A DNA stretch of 64,000 nucleotides from Thermopolyspora flexuosa (GCF_006716785.1 NZ_VFPQ01000001.1:806001-870000); one strand, 5' to 3'; counted from the first letter of the stretch, positions 17,131 through 25,598 are shown. The notes: generated by a model from the letters alone, not told the origin. A program made the numbers and translations.

Positions 17131-18488
17131 TTGACCTCCCGGCCGAGGTAGACGCCGTGGTTCTCCAGCCTGCGCTGCAGCTCCGGCACGTCGATGTCGG
17201 CACAGTCCACGCCCGCGTCGAGCGCCATGCCCGCCGCCATGCCCGCGGCCTCGCCCATCGCGAAGCACGGCCCGGTCACCCGGGCGGCCGACTGGGCGTC
17301 GTGGGTCATCGACGCGCACCGGCCGGTGACGTACAGGTTGCGCACCTTCTGCGGCAGCAGCATGCGGAACGGCAGCTGGTTGAACCCGCGCGGGTTCTCG
17401 CCGCGCGGCCAGCGGAACTCGACCGTGCCCGCCACGTGGGCCTCCACCGGCCAGCCGTTCACGCCGATCGTGTCCGGGAAGTCGGCGCAGTCGCGCACGT
17501 CGTCCTCGGTGAGCATGTACCGGCCGATGATGCGGCGGGTCTCCCGGATGCCGATCTGCGGGGCGATGTCGACGATGTACGAGTCGCCGAAGCCCGGCGT
17601 GTTGTCGCGGATGAACGCGAACGCGTCGAACACCTGCCGGCGGCCCTGCAGCTCGCCCCGGGTGAGCTGGTCGACGTCGGTGCCGTCGATCGCGCTGCCG
17701 TCCGGGTTGCTGAGCTGGGTGAGGTTCGCCCGCCACTCCAGCGGGTTGCGCTGCGGCCGCACGATCGGCTTCTTGCGCGGGAACTTGTGCGTGCCGGCCC
17801 GCTCCGCCTCCTCCATCAGCCGCTCGACGGTGCGCCACGGCTTCTCCCCGGCCGCGGCCGCGTCCACGCCGTTGATACGGAACATCAGCGACGGGTAGAG
17901 CATGCCGTTGATGCCCGGCGACTTCTCGTACGGCACGCCCGCCCACGCGGCCACGTCGCCGTCGCCGGAGGCGTCGATGAAGATCCGGCCGCGGACCGCG
18001 GCACGGCCCGACTTCGACTCGATGAGCACGGCGTCGATCGTGTCCTCGTCGGCCATGACGAGGCCGACCGCGAGGGCGTGGAAGAGGATGCGGGCGCCGT
18101 GGCCGGTCACCAGCTCGTCGGCGGCGAGCTTGTAGGCGGAGATGTCGAACGCCTGGGCCTGGATGCCGTCGTTGATGGTCAGGTGCGGCTTGGACAGGCC
18201 GTCGAGCTTCTCCAGGCGTTCCAGCAGCTCGTCGGCGAGGCCGTGGATCACCCGGCGGTGCTCGCCGTACACCTTGGCGTGCAGGCCGCAGAACGTGCTG
18301 AGGCCGCCGGCGGTGCCCGCGCCGCCGAGGAAGCCGTAGCGTTCGAGCAGGATCACCGAGTGCCCGGTGCGGGCAGCGCTCGCCGCCGCCATGATGCCCG
18401 CAGGTCCGCCGCCCACGACGACGACGTCGAACTCGCCGTACACGGGGGTCTTGCGGCTGGGCTCAATGATCACTGGGCGCTGTTCCAC
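17127..18488 (-). CDS. FAD-dependent oxidoreductase (FAD_oxidored family)
   Basis: A 453-residue flavoprotein. The Rossmann ADP-binding motif is FDVVVVGGGPAGIMAAASAARTGHSVILLER; next comes the family segment YGFLGGAGTAGGLSTFCGLH. A second family motif IFIDASGDGDVAAWAGVPYE and the C-terminal FAD segment NLYVTGRCASMTHDAQSAARVTGPCFAMGEAAGMAA complete it. Such proteins oxidise or reduce small organic acids or sugars. It overlaps the dehydratase gene by four bases and lies 23 bases after the small CxxC gene. Substrate unknown. Confidence 0.88.
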   Translation of the reverse strand: MEQRPVIIEPSRKTPVYGEFDVVVVGGGPAGIMAAASAARTGHSVILLERYGFLGGAGTAGGLSTFCGLHAKVYGEHRRVIHGLADELLERLEKLDGLSKPHLTINDGIQAQAFDISAYKLAADELVTGHGARILFHALAVGLVMADEDTIDAVLIESKSGRAAVRGRIFIDASGDGDVAAWAGVPYEKSPGINGMLYPSLMFRINGVDAAAAGEKPWRTVERLMEEAERAGTHKFPRKKPIVRPQRNPLEWRANLTQLSNPDGSAIDGTDVDQLTRGELQGRRQVFDAFAFIRDNTPGFGDSYIVDIAPQIGIRETRRIIGRYMLTEDDVRDCADFPDTIGVNGWPVEAHVAGTVEFRWPRGENPRGFNQLPFRMLLPQKVRNLYVTGRCASMTHDAQSAARVTGPCFAMGEAAGMAAGMALDAGVDCADIDVPELQRRLENHGVYLGREVK

Positions 18489-18511
18489 GGGACGTTCCCT
18501 CTTCCTCTATG

Positions 18512-18760
18512 TCAGTGGCCCGGGGTGTCCGCGGGCAGCTCGATCCGATCCAGCGAGTACGGCGTGCCGGCCAGCGCGTCCGACAGGATGGCCTGCATCA
18601 CCGGCAGCGGCACCAGGCAGTCGGCGCACGCGTCCGGCCCGGCCTCGATCCGCACCACGACCTTGTCACCCTCGCCGACCTGCCAGTCGAGGCTGTAGCC
18701 GTCGGAGGCGAGCATCTCCTTGAAATGGCCGAACGCCGCATCCAGGGTCTTTTGCGTCAT
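18512..18760 (-). CDS. small CxxC protein in the UGSC operon
   Basis: An 82- or 83-residue protein beginning TQKTLDAAFGHFKEMLASDGYSLDW. Its core VVVRIEAGPDACADCLVPLPVMQAILSDAL carries two cysteines in C-A-D-C and vaguely resembles the NifU C-terminal/thioredoxin-like scaffold pattern; this resemblance is weak. The start is either ATG 18760 or the in-frame GTG 18763; both overlap the stop of the upstream gene (GTGATGA), so translation is coupled. With its vicinal cysteines it could serve as a redox or persulfide carrier for the operon; this is inference. Confidence 0.7.
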   Translation of the reverse strand: MTQKTLDAAFGHFKEMLASDGYSLDWQVGEGDKVVVRIEAGPDACADCLVPLPVMQAILSDALAGTPYSLDRIELPADTPGH

Positions 18761-19854
18761 CACACATCCCTCACCGGCGCGATCGAAGGGGCGTCCCCCC
18801 GCGGCCCGAAGGTCTCGATGATCGTCGACACCCCGGCGTTGTTCGCCCCGGCCACCGCGATCAGGATCGCCTCGGGGCTGTTGAGCGCCGGCACCCGCTC
18901 GGGGGTTTCGGAGGCCGAGGCGGTGTCGGGGATGGCGTCGGGGTGGTCGGACGGCAGGCGCCAGCGGCTCAGCCGGGAGATGGCGTCCTTGCCCACCGCC
19001 TTGAGCTCCTCGCGGGTGTTGACCGCGTTCTCATAGACAAAGCGGCGCACGTCCTGCTTGCTCCAGCCGCAGGAGGCGAACATCTTCGCATGCTCGGGGC
19101 CGAGCACGATCAGCACGCTGGTGGTCTCGTGGATCAGCGCGCCGGTGCGGCGCACGCTGTCGGCAAGGTCGCGGCCGAGCTGTTCGGGGATGCGGGTGTG
19201 GCGGGCCTCGATGTGCATGCACGAGCGGATGGTCAGCCCGGTCACCGCGCTGGTCTCAGCATCCAGGCCGTGTTCGACGTGGAACGGCTCCCAGGGGGAG
19301 TCCTCTTCGTTTTCGGCGATGCAGGCGCTGTATTTGCCGAAGGTGGCCTGGGTGGCCTGGTCCAGCTGGTGGGGGCGCACCCCGAACACGTTGATCGCGG
19401 TCAGCCGGATCGCCCGCCCGATCGTGGCATTCGCCCGAAAGCCCGAGCCGAAGACGTTGCCTTTACTGTTGAGCCCGATCTTGCCGCGGATGGGGCCGTT
19501 GACCATCAGCAGCGGGGCGGTGCCGGTGGTCGACTGCCAGATGCCCTTCTTCGGGTAGGGCTCTTTGGCCAGGGCGTCCCAGCCGGCGAGCACGACGGGG
19601 AAGTACTCGGGCAGGCATCCGGCCAGGGCGGCGTTGATCGCCGCCAGGCGGACGGTGAGCTTGCGGTTGAGGTGCGGCATGACAAACAGCACCTCATCGG
19701 GGTCCCGGCCGGTGGTGGCGAGGAACTCGGCCAGGTAGGACTCGGTGACCGGGACGACCGGCAGGCCGTCGGTCCAGCCGTTTCGGGCGTAGTGTTCCAT
19801 GGCCGCGCGGATGGCGGCGGCGTCGACGGCCGGGGTGTCGAGCTTGGTGCTCAT
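18760..19854 (-). CDS. 364-aa protein of the UGSC cassette, unknown function
   Basis: A soluble 364-residue protein that I cannot name. Visible segments are NGWTDGLPVVPVTESYLAEFL near the N-terminus, MPHLNRKLTVRLAAINAALAGC, PLLMVNGPIRGKIGLNSKGNVFGSG, a histidine/acid-rich middle (SPWEPFHVEHGLD, CMHIEARHTRIPEQ) and VLIVLGPEHAKMFASCGWSKQDVRRFV. The C-terminal SPEAILIAVAGANNAGVSTIIETFGPRG has a glycine-rich loop. Four cysteines are spread through the protein. Its fixed place between a UGSC protein and a CxxC protein implies a common enzyme complex, possibly with the UGSC protein as the redox-active subunit. The ATG is 76 bases after the preceding stop. Confidence 0.75.
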   Translation of the reverse strand: MSTKLDTPAVDAAAIRAAMEHYARNGWTDGLPVVPVTESYLAEFLATTGRDPDEVLFVMPHLNRKLTVRLAAINAALAGCLPEYFPVVLAGWDALAKEPYPKKGIWQSTTGTAPLLMVNGPIRGKIGLNSKGNVFGSGFRANATIGRAIRLTAINVFGVRPHQLDQATQATFGKYSACIAENEEDSPWEPFHVEHGLDAETSAVTGLTIRSCMHIEARHTRIPEQLGRDLADSVRRTGALIHETTSVLIVLGPEHAKMFASCGWSKQDVRRFVYENAVNTREELKAVGKDAISRLSRWRLPSDHPDAIPDTASASETPERVPALNSPEAILIAVAGANNAGVSTIIETFGPRGDAPSIAPVRDV

Positions 19855-19930
19855 GATCTGCGATCAGCCCTCGTAGTCGATCAGGGGGTCAGGAAAGGGA
19901 CGGGTCGGGGGTGGGAGCCGGGGTGGGGGG

Positions 19931-20470
19931 TCAGTTTTCCAGGCCGAGGATGCGCTGGATGTCCGGCAGCACCTCCAGCACGCGCTGGCGCAGCTCGGTC
20001 TCGTCGCAGCTGGCCACGGGGTGGCGTACGGCGACGAACTCGTAGCCGGAAAAGCCTTGGAGCTGGGCCATGGCGCGGCCGGAGACGAGGAAGGAGTCGG
20101 AGACGATGGCGACGGCGGGGATGCCGGCGCGTTCGAGCATGATGCCGTCGGCGACGGTGGCGGCGCTGCAGGAGCCGCAGTCGCCGACGGCGGTGATGAC
20201 CAGGTCGCATTCGGCGGTGAGCTTGTTGAGGACCTGCTCGGTCATGGGGGTGCCGAAGTAGTCTTTGGCGTATTCGCGGACCTGGCCGGTGCCGTGGCGG
20301 GCCTGGAGTTCGCGTGCCACGTGCCGCAGCAGGTTGGTGGCGTTGGGTTTGGTGTTGTCGAGCAGGCCGATGGTCAGGCCCTGCAGGGTTCCGGGCCTGG
20401 GGGCGAGGGTGGTGTCGGCGGCCTGGTCGGCGTTGCCGGTCGGGTCGAGCAGGTGTTCGAGTTCGGGCAT
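19931..20470 (-). CDS. UGSC-family protein (cysteine form, CGSC)
   Basis: A 179-residue protein of the UGSC family, in which a U/C-G-S-C motif carries selenocysteine in some members. Here Cys98-Gly99-Ser100-Cys101 lies in VITAVGDCGSCSAATVADGIML, and the first position is a TGC codon, so no Sec is needed. The N-terminal half has GLTIGLLDNTKPNATNLL, and the C-terminal half AVAIVSDSFLVSGRAMAQLQGFSGYEFVAVRHPVAS, resembling the loop-rich sheet of glycine-reductase-type or sulfur-handling proteins. The start has AGGAGG 12-13 bases upstream. It is the first gene of the operon. A redox or sulfur/selenium chemistry role is suggested by the motif only. Confidence 0.82.
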   Translation of the reverse strand: MPELEHLLDPTGNADQAADTTLAPRPGTLQGLTIGLLDNTKPNATNLLRHVARELQARHGTGQVREYAKDYFGTPMTEQVLNKLTAECDLVITAVGDCGSCSAATVADGIMLERAGIPAVAIVSDSFLVSGRAMAQLQGFSGYEFVAVRHPVASCDETELRQRVLEVLPDIQRILGLEN

Positions 20471-20542
20471 GTCCCCGGACGCCTCCTGGGTTGGGTCATG
20501 GGGGTGCTTGGTGGTCAGCTAAGCACGACCCCGGATGGATGA

Positions 20543-20562
20543 CAAGATTGTGCACAATATTG
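20543..20562. promoter_or_regulatory. operator-like near-palindrome upstream of the UGSC operon
   Basis: The 12-bp palindrome ATTGTGCACAAT at 20547-20558 is flanked by CAA and TTG, giving a 20-bp site with one mismatched pair. It lies 73-92 bases before the UGSC gene. The TTGTGCACAA core resembles GntR-type operators. No regulator gene adjoins it, so the factor is unknown. Confidence 0.55.
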
Positions 20563-20617
20563 CCAATCAGATGTGTGACCGGGGCCACGCGAAGGCCGAC
20601 GCCCCTTCACCGTGCGC

Positions 20618-21061
20618 TCAGGCTCCGGTGAGCCGCTCCAGCACGTCGAGCAGCTCGGGCGGCTCCACGTGCTCGGTGAGGGCGGCGAGCTCCGCGCGGG
20701 AGAACCAGGCGAAGCCCAGCAGGTTGCCCGTCTCCTCCGTGGTGAGCGCGGCCGGAGCGACCCGCGGCCGCTCGGCGAAACGGGCGAGGTAGAACGGCTC
20801 GGTCTTGACGTAGTGCACGCCCAGCCACATGTAGTCGCGTGGCACGGGCACCCAGCGGTCGAGCACGGCGTCGCCGGGCAGCCCGGTCTCCTCGGTGAGC
20901 TCACGGCGGGCGGCCTCGAGCGGCGTCTCGCCGGGATCCACCCCTCCACCGGGCGGCTCCCAGAACACGAGCCCGCTCACCGGGTCCCGCCACCGCAGCA
21001 GCAGCACGTGGCCCGCGTCGTCCACGCAGAGCACCCGCGCTGCGGGTCGATCGCTCGTCAC
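20618..21061 (-). CDS. Nudix hydrolase
   Basis: A 147-residue protein with a full Nudix box, GGGVDPGETPLEAARRELTEETGL (residues about 38-61). The fold opens with RVLCVDDAGHVLLLRWRDP and ends in a helical WFSRAELAALTEHVEPPELLDVLERL. It should hydrolyse a nucleoside diphosphate linked to some moiety; substrate unknown. The GTG at 21061 was chosen because the longer frame adds only arginine/glycine-rich sequence typical of non-coding GC-rich DNA. It is separated from the UGSC operon by that operon's promoter region. Confidence 0.88.
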   Translation of the reverse strand: MTSDRPAARVLCVDDAGHVLLLRWRDPVSGLVFWEPPGGGVDPGETPLEAARRELTEETGLPGDAVLDRWVPVPRDYMWLGVHYVKTEPFYLARFAERPRVAPAALTTEETGNLLGFAWFSRAELAALTEHVEPPELLDVLERLTGA

Positions 21062-21130
21062 CCTTCGATCGTGCCCTCCGCCCCGCCGTACGGTGCGGCC
21101 GACCCCTCGGTTACGGACCCCGCACACACG

Positions 21131-21232
21131 CGCGGGCCGGGGTCGCGTCGCCTGTCGTATCCGGTACCCGCGAGGACGACATGCGTCGCACGGATACGTA
21201 TTGAACGACCGAGGCGACGACCCCGGCCCGCG
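21131..21232. repeat. nested inverted repeats downstream of the ATPase-receptor gene
   Basis: An outer stem pairs 21131-21152 with 21213-21232 (20 bp with a two-base bulge, core CGGGCCGGGGTCG). Inside it CGTATCCG at 21156-21163 pairs perfectly with CGGATACG at 21191-21198. It lies 12 bases after the ATPase-receptor stop on the minus strand and may be its terminator, although the 60-base loop with its own stem is unusual. Confidence 0.6.
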
Positions 21233-21243
21233 CCGACGCCGGG

Positions 21244-24200
21244 TCAGCGGCGGAGTTTCGCGCTGTCGTACAGGCCGAGGAGTTCGGGCTCCTCGCCGGG
21301 CCGGAACCGCAGCACCGGGAGGAGCTGCGAGATCCGGTTACCGGTGGCGGAGTCGATCCGGATCTCGCCGGACGCCCCCGGCACGCTGTTCGCGGCCGAG
21401 GTGATGAGGTAGATCTGGTTGCGCACCGCGGCCGGCTCGGGCAGCTCGCCGGAGAGCGCGGCGCGCCGTACCGCGTGGGCGGCGGTGAGCACGGCGTCGT
21501 GCGCCATGATCGCCCAGCCGGTGGACAGGTCGGCGGTGGCGAAGCCGAGCCCCTGGAAGGACTGCTCGAACTTCAGGTACTGCGCCGCCGCCGGGTTCTT
21601 CGACGGGTCACGCAGCACGGACGGCTCGGCGAGCGGCACGTACAGCAGCGAGATGGGGTTGTGCGACGACCGGAGCGCGGCGATGCCCGGCGCGTTCTCC
21701 GCGGTGTCGCTCATGAGCCGGACCGCGTCGGAGCCGGTGAGGACCGTGATCCGCTCCGGGTGGCAGTTCCGGTTGCCGAGGTAGGCGAGGAACAACGGCA
21801 GGTCCTTGCCCCGCCCGGCGTACAGCACGGTGTCCGGGGCGTTCTCGCTGCACAGGTTGCCGATGATGGTCCGGAACTCGTTGGCGGGGTCCTCGCCGAA
21901 CGGGTTGTTGATCCTGCCGCCGCGTCGCCACAGGTCGGCGAAGTGCCTTTCGAACCCGCGGACCAGGGAGCGGGTGTAGAGATCGTTCTCCTGGCTGTAA
22001 CTCACCATCATCGCCCGGCGCAGGCGGCTCTTCTCCGGTACGTACCGGCCGAGCGCCGCCAGCTCCTCGTCGGTCGTCGGGCTCACCCGGGCGATGCCGT
22101 TCACCGCGTTCTTGTCGATCTCCTCGGAGGTCACGATGTCGACCACCATCGGCAGCTTGACTCCGCTCAGCCGTTCGGCCGCCCACCTCGTCTCGTCCTG
22201 GCTGAGCCCCATGCTCGCCACCGCCACGAGCCGGTCCTGCTCTTTGGTCATGTCCACGAGGTCGTCGGTCACCTTCCGCCAGTGGGCCGCAGTGCTGCTC
22301 GTGTTCGCCAGCACCATCCGGATGCGCGGCCGGTCGCCGACGAGCGCCTCCCGGTTGCTGCGGTGCTGCGCGGTCACCGCGCCCTCAAGCTGGTGAACGA
22401 CCCGCGGGTCCGGGTTGGTGAGCGGGCCCAGGAACGCGATCGTCACGTAGCTGCCCGGGCCCCCCTCGGTGGCGTACGCGTTCTCCTTGGCCAGCGTGTC
22501 GACGACGTGCCGGAATCGCGGCTCGAACGCGAAGGAGTCCGTCACCCCCACGCACTCCTCGCGGGTCTCCCCCTTGGCCACCTCGACCTCGACCTTGGGC
22601 ACGCCGGATGCGCACGTGGGAGCGAAGATCCCACAGCCGCGAATCCAGCAGATGATCAGCGGCGCCACCACTATCAGCACCAGGGCCACGATCAGCGCGA
22701 CCAGCCACCGGCGGCGTCGGCGCGGCGGCGACCACGGGTTCCGCGGGCCGCCGATGTCGCGCAGGTGGCCCTCCTCGCCCTGCACCCGGCGGAGGAACTC
22801 GGTCTTCGCCTCCATCATCGCGCCGGTTTTCGGGCACTCGATCGCCACCTTCTCGAAGGCGTCGTTGACAAGGGTGAGGAGTGCGGTCCGGTCGCCGCGG
22901 GCAAGCGGCTCGTTGGCCACCCACAGCGCGGTGAGCAGGCGTGCGACCTGTACGGTGAGCTCGTCGGTGGGGGTGACGCCGCGAGCCAGTTCCTGCGCGT
23001 GGTCCACCGGCGCCTTCTTGAACGGCTCGCGATGCGGGGCCGTCGCCACCTTCTCGAGGAGGGTGAGCCAGGCCTTGACCCCCATGCCGGGATCGCGCAG
23101 GCGCCGGGTCAGCTCGTCGACGACCTCCTCCACCTTGCCCAGGGCGAGGGCGTGGTGGAGCTCCCCGGCCTTGTTCGCGGCCCGGGAGCGCAGCAGCTCG
23201 TGCACGGCCGTCCAGCCGTTGGGCGCCTGGGGGTGCCGCCTGGCGAGGCGGTCGAGCAGCAGCCGGCGCAGCACGGGGTGCATCCTCGCCGGGCCTGCGG
23301 TGACCCCGGGAAGCCAGATCGTGGTCTCACTCAGTACCGCGGCGCCGTCCCTGCCGATCGGTCTTCCCGGGCCGACCAGCTCACCCGCCTCGCGATGGTC
23401 CCGCGCCGCCGCGCACGTGATCAGATGGTCCCGCGTCTTCGCCGGGAGGCCGTCGAGGAACATGTCGAGCAGCCGTTCCCGTACGGCCCTGCCGCCGTCG
23501 ACCCCGAAAGGCACGTGGTCGACCACCTTACGCAGGTCGACCGCGTGGTCACCCAGCCGGTCGCGCATCTCCTTGATCGCGCGGACCACCTCGGCCGTCG
23601 CCCCGGCGTGCCCCCGGGTGAACCGGTGTACGGCGGGCGCGATCTTCTCGGGGTCGCCGGCGTCGGCCTTTCTTACCATGGCCTTGACCTGGTCCACGGT
23701 GAGGTCGGTGAGCCGTACCGGGTAGCACCAGCGCCCTTTGCCGAGATAGTCGGCGACGCTCGCCTCGTCCGTCGTCGGGAACGGCTCGTCCGACGTCGCG
23801 TACGGCGCCACGAGAGGGCCCCGGCTGGTGGCCACCACCGTGATGGGGCTGTCCTCGTCAGAGTCGTGAAAGGCGTTTCTGAGCAGTTCGAGGAACGCTC
23901 TTCCGGACGGTGTGTCCGCGTTGTCGAGAAGTATCAGGCAATTGGAACCGCGGTCCCGGCCGTGGCGTTCGAAGTCGTCACGCAGGTCGGCGAGGAACGC
24001 CCGGAGCATGACCGCGTCGACCTGCCTTCCGCCCTGGTCGGCCGACTGCGCCAGGCGGTTGAGCTTGCGCAGCTCATCCAGGTAGTCCCTCGCGGGCCCG
24101 TGGTCCTGATGGGAGTACCACTTCGCGCCCTTCCCCAGGAGCGCGCCGGTTCGGATCCACCGGGATGCGACGCTCTTGACGAGCAGGTCGATGGCGGTAC

Positions 24201-24689
24201 GCAAGGCCGCGTCGCCGATGCCCGGAGTGAGCGCCTTGAGCATCTGGGCGATGGAGTCCTCGAGCGTGTGCAGGTTTCTGTGCCGCGCCAGAAGGTCGCG
24301 GATCTGGGCACGGGCCGAGTCCGGGTCGGTGTGGTCGATCTCGGCTTGCAGGACCAGGCTGCCGACGATGAAACGCGGGAAGGCGATGCGGCGGCCGTAG
24401 GCGGCGCAGTGCGCCGGCGGCCGTAGGCGGCGCAGTGCGCGTTCAGGTCCTGCACCAGGAGGCTGAGCACCTTGGGGATCGGCCATTTGTCATCGGCCGG
24501 GAAACGGAGGTGCGCGTAGGGGACGTTCTGATCGAGAACTTCCACCAGCAGCTCGAGCAGGGTCGACTTTCCGCTGCCCCGGTGCCCCACGAATATGATC
24601 ACGGGTGCGGGCTGCGGTGCGCTGCCGTCCCGGACCGAGAATCGGTGAACGAGTTCGATCGCCCTGCCCCGACCGTACGGCATTGGCAT
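21244..24689 (-). pseudogene. P-loop ATPase / TM / ligand-binding receptor fusion, frameshifted by a 26-bp duplication
   Basis: Two frames form one gene. The first gives MPMPYGRGRAIELVHRFS, Walker A VGHRGSGKSTLL (residues 34-45) and LNAHCAAYGRR. The second continues IAFPRFIVGSLVLQAEID, Walker B-like NCLILLDNAD, a helical AAA/STAND-like region, a basic stop-transfer RRRRR with a TM helix at about 652-675, and an extracellular domain of about 450 residues resembling type-I periplasmic binding proteins (YVTIAFLGPL, MVVDIVTSEEI, RAMMVSYSQENDLYTRSLVRGF). The break coincides with a perfect 26-bp tandem duplication. Removing one copy restores a continuous 1,139-residue protein exactly (3,420 bases). 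The ATG at 24689 has GGTGGGGGA before it. It probably senses an external ligand and signals inside. Confidence 0.8.
24389..24440. repeat. perfect 26-bp tandem duplication
   Basis: Bases 24389-24414 and 24415-24440 are identical (unit begins CGGCGGCCGTAGG and ends CAGTGCGC). 26 is not a multiple of three, so the second copy shifts the frame of the gene that contains it. The unit encodes AHCAAYGRR-type sequence on the minus strand. Confidence 0.97.
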
Positions 24690-25053
24690 TCCCCCACCCT
24701 GATAACAGCAAGCCGGTGCCCAGGTCTTTCGGCCGATCAAGCGCCCGATAGGCGAATTGTGGGGGAACAGGTTAGTCAAAAGCCATGGGAATGTATAGCT
24801 CTAACATTACGGGGGTCACGCGGTGAAAGTCGTAATCGGTTATCGGGGTTACACGGAGACCGTAAAGTGGTATTATGGATATTTCGGTAATGTGCAGTTT
24901 TGTTTATTTTTATCCGATATAAGCAGGTTTGGTGCAATATTAACCGAGGGCTGCGTGGGTAACCGTGCCCGGTGGCCGGATCGGCGGGAAGGGCGGCGCC
25001 GCCTTCCGGCGGGCAGCCGCCCCGGTCGAGCCGGGTACGGCACGGCCCGCGCG
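24690..25053. other. AT-rich intergenic region with likely promoter
   Basis: No credible gene. The segment from about 24780 to 24960 is far richer in A and T than the rest of the window (for example TTTTGTTTATTTTTATCC). A TATACAT on the minus strand near 24795 could be the -10 of the ATPase-receptor gene. The 3' ends of the two flanking minus-strand genes do not face it, so it is upstream DNA of the ATPase gene. Confidence 0.45.
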
Positions 25054-25518
25054 TCAGCCGTACAGGTAGACGGCCCGGCCCTGCTTGCGGGCGTCACGGG
25101 CGGCGAGCAGCCGTGGCCGGACCGGCTCGGGGAGCAGCTCGGCCGCCTGTGACCAGGGGAAGAAGCCGTACTCGTCCAGCTCCTCCTCCTGCAACGTGAC
25201 CTTCGCGTCAGGAGGGAGCGTGCCGCCGTCGAAGACGAAGGTGACGAGGCTGCGCGGACGGTTGCCGTCGGGCAGCTGCCAGTGCACGACGAGCAGCTCG
25301 CCGGGGGTCACGCGCAGGCCCAGCTCCTCGAAGACCTCGCGCTCGGCGGCCTGATGGGGAAACTCGGCGGCCTCCATCACGCCGCCGGGGATCGACCAGC
25401 CGGGGCGGTAGTTGGGCTTCACCAGCAGGACGCGGTCGTCGGCGTCGGTGAACAGCACGCTCGCCGAGGCGAAGTGGGCGGGCAGGGACGCGAACCAGGC
25501 GGCGGGATCGAGGGTCAT
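25054..25518 (-). CDS. Nudix hydrolase
   Basis: A 154-residue Nudix protein. The box is GGVMEAAEFPHQAAEREVFEELGL (about residues 46-69), preceded by SASVLFTDADDRVLLVKPNYRPGWSIP. The second half has VTFVFDGGTLPPDAKVTLQEEELDEYGFFPW, typical of the substrate-side loop in small actinobacterial Nudix enzymes. The ATG at 25518 is preferred over the in-frame GTG at 25524, though both are possible. It stands alone, on the same strand as the GH3 gene upstream of it. Substrate unknown. Confidence 0.88.
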   Translation of the reverse strand: MTLDPAAWFASLPAHFASASVLFTDADDRVLLVKPNYRPGWSIPGGVMEAAEFPHQAAEREVFEELGLRVTPGELLVVHWQLPDGNRPRSLVTFVFDGGTLPPDAKVTLQEEELDEYGFFPWSQAAELLPEPVRPRLLAARDARKQGRAVYLYG

Positions 25519-25598
25519 CGGCACAACCGTACCGCCCGGACGGCGGCCCCCGGAGGGAGCCGGGCCGCCGCCCGGGCTGCCTGTGGCGGTACGGAGGA

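Noticed and set aside
15415-17151. A 578-codon plus-strand open frame opposite the dehydratase gene
   Set aside because: It encodes repetitive Gly/Arg/His/Val-rich sequence with no family motifs; the opposite strand has a full IlvD-type enzyme. It is an antisense shadow in GC-rich DNA.
20160-20185. Possible selenocysteine insertion at the UGSC motif
   Set aside because: The codon for the first motif residue is TGC, not TGA, so ordinary cysteine is encoded.
21475-24426. A 983-codon plus-strand open frame opposite the receptor-ATPase
   Set aside because: Low-complexity Arg/Val/His-rich sequence without recognisable domains; explained by codon bias of the minus-strand gene.
24823-25152. A plus-strand frame across the AT-rich gap
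   Set aside because: The sequence (YYGYFGNVQFCLFLSD and then Arg/Gly-rich) has no ribosome binding site and runs into the opposite Nudix gene.
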